Below are positions 15,246-19,505 of a DNA stretch of 19,505 bases, piece by piece. The notes under the pieces were generated by a model. That model ran no database searches, was not told the origin of the DNA, and was given only the letters and a program-made list of their open reading frames with translations. Position numbers and translations under genes: made by a program. This stretch comes from Bacillota bacterium. GTDB lineage: Bacteria > Bacillota > Clostridia > Lachnospirales > Lachnospiraceae. The stretch lies in contig JAEYRK010000111.1 in NCBI GenBank assembly GCA_023435645.1, positions 1 through 19,505 of the forward strand, in the 5' to 3' direction. Positions within the stretch are counted from its first letter, which is position 1. Each line of letters starts with the position of its first letter.

Positions 15246-15646
15246 AATATCTCACCTCCATTTAGTTTAATCAAAGCAACCAATTTACAAAATCAACTGA
15301 GTGTAGGTTCAGCGGTTTACAATATGACCCGGTTCTCCGGTTCACTGTCTTGACCTAAGCTGGTCAATTATCACCGCGCGTGATTTGTATATTTGTATTG
15401 CCTGTAATCTTATTGTTGACAACGGAGGGATTTATTATGATGGTAATTAATGTTACCCTTTCCACAGTTTTGACAAATATTAATTATGATCAAATTAAAC
15501 TTAATTCCTACTTAATAAGAAACAGAGTATTTCTCCGATCACTCTCTTATTATGACGAGAACTTCACGAAAAAATACTCTGAAATCCATTAGGGTTTAGC
15601 GAACCGCCTACCCTTTACTTATGAATGAAAATTTATCAATAATCTA
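15246..15646. other. 401-base gap with inverted repeats and one small open frame
   Basis: It contains TTGACC/GGTCAA with a 6-base spacer (15350-15367), ATCAC/GTGAT around CGCGC (15369-15383), the direct repeat CCGGTTCTCCGGTT near 15329-15342, and a long inverted repeat (15523-15581). On the plus strand a 51-codon frame (15437-15592) starts at an ATG preceded by GGAGGG. Its composition is unremarkable, it has no recognisable domain, and its end overlaps the long inverted repeat, so I do not call it a gene. Confidence 0.6.
15523..15581 (-). terminator. Possible terminator of the solute-binding protein gene
   Basis: CAGAGTATTT (15523-15532) and AAATACTCTG (15572-15581) are perfect inverses. The 39 bases between them can pair further (GTTCTC with GAGAGT). 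On the minus strand TTTCTTATT follows. The long loop makes this less certain than a classic terminator. Confidence 0.45.
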
Positions 15647-17077
15647 CTATTGCACTGCTCCGACGCCGTTGGCTGTGTCAATAAAGGCCTGCCATAAGCC
15701 TTGTACCTTCTCAACAGATTCAGCGGATGTCAGTGCACCTGCATCCAAATCATAGGTTACATCGCCGTAGTCAATTCCTGCAATCATTGACAGATAAGAA
15801 ATTACACCATGCTTCGGCTCATAGAACAGGGGTAAGGTTTCCTCCACCGCTCTGGTATCTCTGAATACGGAATAGTACGGTGTTTTCCAGTCCTCATCCT
15901 CATAACCGGGCGTTACATTCGTATACAGATTATATGCAAATGCAATATTCTCTGCCGCTTCCTTTTCCAAGCCAACCGGCAAGACTACTACATTTTCTGT
16001 GAATACAGTCATCATCTCGCCCTTAGGACCCTTCGGGAAGATTACAAAGCCCCAATCATCCTCCATGTCCTTCCAGGTGCCAACCTTATATTCTTCGGCA
16101 CACTGCATCGCAACCTTGCCTTCTATAAAGGTAGAAATAAACCAATCCCAGTTGGAGTCTGCCGGCTGGGGCATATGATAACCCTTATCATATAGGCTTC
16201 TACCCCATTCCAATGCCTCCAGGAAATTAGGATCACCGGTCGCATTGTAGAATTTACCGTTCTCATCCACACCGATAAAGCTTGCGTTGTTAGAGAATAC
16301 GCAGCCACGGAAGAAATCCTTAGAGAAGCTGGAGATACCATAAACATCCATTATACCGTCACTATTGGTATCACGGGTCAGCTGCCTTGCGAGATCCTCC
16401 AGTGCCTGCCAGGTCCACTCACCGCTCTTCTGTAATTCATAGGGCAGATCCGGATTAAGTCCGGCTTCCTCAAACAATCTCTTGTTCCAGAAGACACCCA
16501 GTCTGGGCTCCATCCTGCCATTCGCCATACCATATGTATTTCCACCGATGGTCATCATCTTTCTTACCACCTGATTCCACTTCTCATCATCAAAATTAAT
16601 ACTCTCCAGCGTATTCAGAGGGTATAAGAGCCCCTGCTGTAAAGGAGCAGCAATAAACTTCTGATCCATTACGATCACATCCGCTGCAGGGTCGCCTGCC
16701 ATAATGGAGGAAACCACGATTTCCTGATATTCCATCCAGGAGCCTAGATTAGCACGGGTAATTGTAAAATTATACTTCTCCTGAAATTCTTCTCTGTAAG
16801 CCAGAGTATCCTCTTCCCTGGTATCCTTAGGTGCAGGGTTCGGGTCGGTTGTCCACCAGTCACCGATTGTAATTGTAATACCCCCTAAGTCCCTCGGAGT
16901 CTCCGTAGGTGTAGGTGTTGCAGTTGCCTTCTCCCCCTCCTGAGCGGGCGCCTGTGTAGGAGCTGTGGTCGGTGTTACAGCATCCTCGGCCTTCTTCCCA
17001 CCGCATGCTGTCAGTAGAGAAATCATCATAGCTACAGCGAGCAAAAGAACCAATAACTTTTTACCATTGATTTTCAT
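15647..17077 (-). CDS. ABC transporter extracellular solute-binding lipoprotein (family 1, sugar type)
   Basis: 476 residues. The N-terminus is a lipoprotein signal (MKINGKKLLVLLLAVAMM) ending in the lipobox LLTAC with lipidated Cys25. A Pro/Thr/Ala/Glu-rich linker follows (about 26-62), then the binding domain begins ITITIGDWWTTDPN. Family features include VVSSIMAGDPAADVIVMD (121-138), FWNKRLFEEAGL (197-208) and a Ca-loop-like DTNSDGIMD (236-244), all seen in sugar-binding proteins. GGGAGGTAG precedes the ATG. No permease or ATPase gene is next to it, so it must use components encoded elsewhere or be an orphan binding protein. The ligand cannot be told, although oligosaccharides are likely. 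It is divergent from the symporter gene. Confidence 0.92.
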   Translation of the reverse strand: MKINGKKLLVLLLAVAMMISLLTACGGKKAEDAVTPTTAPTQAPAQEGEKATATPTPTETPRDLGGITITIGDWWTTDPNPAPKDTREEDTLAYREEFQEKYNFTITRANLGSWMEYQEIVVSSIMAGDPAADVIVMDQKFIAAPLQQGLLYPLNTLESINFDDEKWNQVVRKMMTIGGNTYGMANGRMEPRLGVFWNKRLFEEAGLNPDLPYELQKSGEWTWQALEDLARQLTRDTNSDGIMDVYGISSFSKDFFRGCVFSNNASFIGVDENGKFYNATGDPNFLEALEWGRSLYDKGYHMPQPADSNWDWFISTFIEGKVAMQCAEEYKVGTWKDMEDDWGFVIFPKGPKGEMMTVFTENVVVLPVGLEKEAAENIAFAYNLYTNVTPGYEDEDWKTPYYSVFRDTRAVEETLPLFYEPKHGVISYLSMIAGIDYGDVTYDLDAGALTSAESVEKVQGLWQAFIDTANGVGAVQ

Positions 17078-17110
17078 AAACTACCTCCCTTGTAATAATA
17101 TAGTAATTGT

Positions 17111-17140
17111 ATCATATCACTGGTAAAAATGGAATATCAA
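17111..17140 (-). promoter_or_regulatory. Promoter of the solute-binding protein gene
   Basis: On the minus strand TTGATA (17140-17135), an 18-base spacer and TATGAT (17116-17111), with TG one base before the -10. It lies about 34 bases before the start codon. I saw no convincing catabolite-control (cre) site over it. Confidence 0.7.
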
Positions 17141-17293
17141 GTTAATAGTAATAGTAAAAACATAAAAAAATACATCATTTCTAGCTAAAATATAAGCACT
17201 ATAACCAAATATCCCATGCCGGAGCTATCCTATGTTTCTAACCGCTCGCTCCTTCTCATATACATATAAAAACAAACCTCGGGGTAAAATTCC

Positions 17294-18625
17294 ATGCTGT
17301 CCAGCCTACAATCCATCAATCAGTTTCTCTGGGGAATTCCTATGCCCGCCCTATTGTTTGGAGCCCATATTTACTTTACGGTTCACCTTAAGGGGGTACA
17401 ACGTCATATTGGCAAGGGAATCCGGATGTCGGTTACACCGGAAAAGGGTGCGGAGGGAGATCTCAGCGGCTTTGGGGCATTGACTGCCACCCTTGCTGCC
17501 ACCATCGGCACTGGTAATATTGTGGGCATATCCACCGCTGTAGCTTTAGGTGGCCCCGGTGCAATTTTATGGTGCTGGCTGACCGGTATCCTGGGTATGG
17601 CTACCTCCTATGCGGAATGCTTCCTCGGAGTTTTATATCGTCGCAAAACTAAGGATGGTACCTATATCGGTGGACCTATGTATGCCTTAGAATATGGGTT
17701 AAACAAAAAATGGATGGCAATCCTGTTCAGCTGCTTCACATTAATTGCCTCCTATGGTGTTGGTTGTTCGACCCAGGCCAGAGCTGTTACAGAAACAGTC
17801 CGCACCCTATGGGGGGTTCCGGAATTTGCTTCGGGTATCATGATCTCTGTCCTTGTCGGGCTTGTAATTGTTGGTGGGATAAAGTCCATCGGCAGAATAT
17901 GTACGAAGCTGGTACCGGCCATGGGTGCCTTCTATATCTTGGGCTGTATGATTCTATTAATCCTAAACTTTCCCTATCTCCTGCAGGCCATTCGTGTTAT
18001 TCTGTATTCTGCCTTTCTTCCGGCTAAGCTTCCGGCCTCTGTTGCAGGGGGCTTTATCGGAAGTACCGTAAGGTCAGCAGCAAGATATGGAATCGCCAGA
18101 GGATTATTTACGAACGAAGCAGGCTTAGGCTCCGCAGCAATCGCAGCTGCAGGAGCGAAAACCTCCCATCCCTCCAGACAGGCACTGATCTCCATGAGTG
18201 CTACCTTCTGGGATACGGTAATCATGTGCGCGATTACCGGGCTGGTTATTACTACAAATCTGCTGAAAAACCCCTCTTCTGCCGCAGGCTATTCGTTTAC
18301 AGAGCTTACCACGGCTGGCTTTGATGCAATTCCTTTTGGAAGCAGCATCCTCGGGCTATCCCTAATTGCCTTTGCTACAGCCACCTTAATCGGATGGTCC
18401 TACTTCGGCGAGAAGGCGGTGGAGTATCTATTTGGCAAGAACGGGATCAATACCTACCGCCTCTGCTATATCGTGATGATCTTCATCGGCTCTGTGATGT
18501 CATTGGAGCTGGTGTGGGAGCTTACCGATTTTGTAAATGCCCTAATGGCTTTGCCCAATCTGATCTGTCTGTTCCTGCTGCGAAAGCAGATTACTCCCTT
18601 TCTGACCGGTAGATCCAAGCAATGA
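17294..18625 (+). CDS. AGCS-family sodium:alanine/glycine symporter
   Basis: 443 residues, hydrophobic throughout, with about 10-11 membrane segments. The N-terminal NQFLWGIPMPALLFGAHIYFTV and the motifs GFGALTATLAATIGTGNIVGI (59-79), GGPGAILWCW (86-95), YIGGPMYALEYGL (124-136) and TNEAGLGSAAIA (273-284) are signatures of the alanine/glycine:cation symporters. These import small amino acids with Na+ or H+ at the cytoplasmic membrane. The start fits the family N-terminus; its Shine-Dalgarno (GGGG at about 17281) is weak and somewhat far. A TATAAC preceded by TTTCTA at 16 bases, near 17179-17206, is a possible promoter. The stop faces the DJ-1 gene with only a 16-base gap and no visible terminator, so the two transcripts probably overlap. 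Confidence 0.95.
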   Translation: MLSSLQSINQFLWGIPMPALLFGAHIYFTVHLKGVQRHIGKGIRMSVTPEKGAEGDLSGFGALTATLAATIGTGNIVGISTAVALGGPGAILWCWLTGILGMATSYAECFLGVLYRRKTKDGTYIGGPMYALEYGLNKKWMAILFSCFTLIASYGVGCSTQARAVTETVRTLWGVPEFASGIMISVLVGLVIVGGIKSIGRICTKLVPAMGAFYILGCMILLILNFPYLLQAIRVILYSAFLPAKLPASVAGGFIGSTVRSAARYGIARGLFTNEAGLGSAAIAAAGAKTSHPSRQALISMSATFWDTVIMCAITGLVITTNLLKNPSSAAGYSFTELTTAGFDAIPFGSSILGLSLIAFATATLIGWSYFGEKAVEYLFGKNGINTYRLCYIVMIFIGSVMSLELVWELTDFVNALMALPNLICLFLLRKQITPFLTGRSKQ

Positions 18626-18641
18626 TGGCAAGTGTCAGAAA

Positions 18642-19202
18642 TTAAGCCTGATAATGACGATACTGCATCGCTTCTGCCAAACGGGTAGCTACTTCTTCCC
18701 CTTTTAGCTTTGCTACCAGGGATAGGGAGAAATCAATTGCCGTACCCATTCCCTTTGAAGTCACTATGTTTCCATCCGTTACCACATCCACATTTTGATA
18801 GCTGGCTCCGAGGAGACTCTCCTCATTACCGGGGTAGCAGGTAGCTTTTTTACCGTTAAGTAAGCCCTTCGTCCCAAGAATCCTGGGAGCCGCACAAATT
18901 GCCGCCAGATTCCTCCCCTTCTCATGAAACACCTTCAGAAGCTGACTTAAACCATCATGCTTCAGCAGATTTAATGTACCCGGCATTCCTCCGGGTAAAA
19001 CCAGCATATCCCCATCCTCATAATCCGTAGCCTCAAATAGGATATCTGTGACCGTTCTAATGCCATGGGCCCCCGTCACCAGCTCATTGCCGGTTACCGA
19101 AACCATAATGATCTCAAGCTCTGCTCTGCGTAGGACATCAACAACAGTTAAGGCCTCCACTTCTTCAAATCCCTCTGCCAAAAATAAATATACCTTTGCC
19201 AT
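18642..19202 (-). CDS. DJ-1/PfpI (ThiJ) family protein
   Basis: 186 residues from the ATG at 19202. The frame extends to 19223, but AAAGGAGCG lies inside that extension at ideal distance, and the family starts at MAKVYLFLAEGFEEVEALT. The reactive nucleophile elbow is AAICAAPRIL with Cys103. Glu16 corresponds to human DJ-1 Glu18, and LPGGMPG (69-75) is the conserved glycine loop. Where DJ-1 has His126 this protein has CYP (122-124), a common bacterial variant. Members have been described as chaperones, glyoxalases or deglycases; which applies here is unknown. It converges on the symporter gene. Confidence 0.93.
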   Translation of the reverse strand: MAKVYLFLAEGFEEVEALTVVDVLRRAELEIIMVSVTGNELVTGAHGIRTVTDILFEATDYEDGDMLVLPGGMPGTLNLLKHDGLSQLLKVFHEKGRNLAAICAAPRILGTKGLLNGKKATCYPGNEESLLGASYQNVDVVTDGNIVTSKGMGTAIDFSLSLVAKLKGEEVATRLAEAMQYRHYQA

Positions 19203-19258
19203 ATTTTCGCTCCTTTCGTCCATAGTTATTTATAGGTAATTTAGGATTTCGTGTCCGA

Positions 19259-19315
19259 TCATTGACACTATGATTATCTCATTGACAGCTTCATTATATC
19301 ACAGTCCATCAATGA
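19259..19315 (-). promoter_or_regulatory. DJ-1 gene promoter with repeated TCAATGA motifs
   Basis: TATAAT on the minus strand (19298-19293) with TG one base before it forms an extended -10; the -35 (TTCAAT) is weak. TGTCAATGA occurs twice on the minus strand (19287-19279 and 19267-19259), 20 bases apart, just downstream of the -10. TCAATGA occurs once on the plus strand (19309-19315), in the spacer upstream of it. This is a candidate operator array. Confidence 0.5.
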
Positions 19316-19347
19316 ATTGAATAGTCTCTAAATTCATACGGACAGTC

Positions 19348-19386
19348 GAAGGGGGCTGTCGCACTAAAATATGCGGCGCCCTTTTT
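19348..19386 (+). terminator. Plus-facing intrinsic terminator with no gene in front
   Basis: The left arm 19348-19363 and right arm 19372-19386 pair at about 15 positions with one bulged T and several G-U pairs around an 8-base loop, ending in CCCTTTTT on the plus strand. Read on the minus strand it is followed by CCCCCTTCG, not a U-run. The nearest plus-strand gene upstream ends at 18625. Confidence 0.65.
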
Positions 19387-19505
19387 ACGTAGTGATGTTT
19401 ATCACAGATTAGATTTACATGAATAGCGTGTGACTATTAATCCAACAGAGACACGTTCTCACTCGATTGCCGCACATAGCGGTACATAAGGTTGTGACAG
19501 AGAAA

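Larger units (their letters stand above)
19224..19505. other. DJ-1 upstream region and window edge, with no gene recognised
   Basis: It holds the DJ-1 promoter region, a plus-facing terminator hairpin (19348-19386), and beyond it short inverted repeats: GTGAT/ATCAC (around 19392-19405), AATAG/CTATT (around 19422-19438), CGTGT/ACACG and CCGC/GCGG. These could belong to the leader of a gene beyond the window. No open frame of note is seen. Confidence 0.5.

Noticed and set aside
17710..18027. Plus-strand frame of 105 codons within the symporter gene
   Set aside because: It overlaps the symporter in another frame; the Cys/Trp/His-rich product looks like an out-of-frame reading of membrane-protein codons.
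19387..19505. T-box or other known riboswitch leader
   Set aside because: Short hairpins are present but no T-box sequence or other conserved riboswitch core was recognised, and the downstream gene is outside the window.

Overview
The window looks like a piece of chromosome from an anaerobic, spore-forming Gram-positive bacterium of the Clostridia, most probably Lachnospiraceae. The reasons are the moderate GC content, strong AGGAGG-type ribosome binding sites, TTG and GTG starts, an alpha/beta-type spore protein, a Rho with a long polar linker, a DUF4364 protein, and the gene orders rho-rpmE-DUF1385-prmC-prfA and tig-clpP-clpX-engB. The species assignment is inference. I see no insertion sequence, prophage, CRISPR array, tRNA or rRNA.

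Positions 1-5853 (minus strand) hold the translation and termination block, in transcription order rho, rpmE (ribosomal protein L31), a DUF1385 membrane protein, prmC, prfA, and the first 175 codons of a TrmH-family RNA methyltransferase cut by the window edge. rpmE has its own promoter, and a bidirectional terminator-like hairpin follows it. PrmC methylates the GGQ loop of the release factor encoded next to it. The last ~35 bases of prfA are duplicated just downstream of the gene.

Positions 6111-8940 (plus strand) hold a short-form malic enzyme, a YhcC-type radical SAM protein and a DUF4364 winged-helix protein. They are divergent from rho. The malic enzyme promoter is framed by an unusual 9-bp inverted repeat. 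A convergent terminator follows at 8948-8993.

Positions 9003-13222 (minus) are a protein quality-control block in transcription order tig, clpP, clpX, engB/ysxC: ribosome-bound chaperone, protease, its unfoldase, and a ribosome-assembly GTPase. A 330-bp stretch without a recognisable gene separates clpX from engB.

Positions 13456-17077 (minus) hold glmM (cell-wall precursor synthesis), a small acid-soluble spore protein and an orphan ABC solute-binding lipoprotein. Positions 17294-18625 (plus) encode an AGCS sodium:amino-acid symporter, which converges on a DJ-1/PfpI-family protein (minus). The last ~280 bases contain a repeat-rich promoter region and a plus-facing terminator hairpin with no gene in front of it.

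Most of the window is conserved housekeeping DNA. I found no convincing new multi-gene system. The unusual signals are in the intergenic regions: the prfA tail duplication, HrcA-like half-sites with abnormal spacing, a palindrome at the rpmE start site, a possible leader switch before the DUF4364 gene, and repeats around the DJ-1 promoter.
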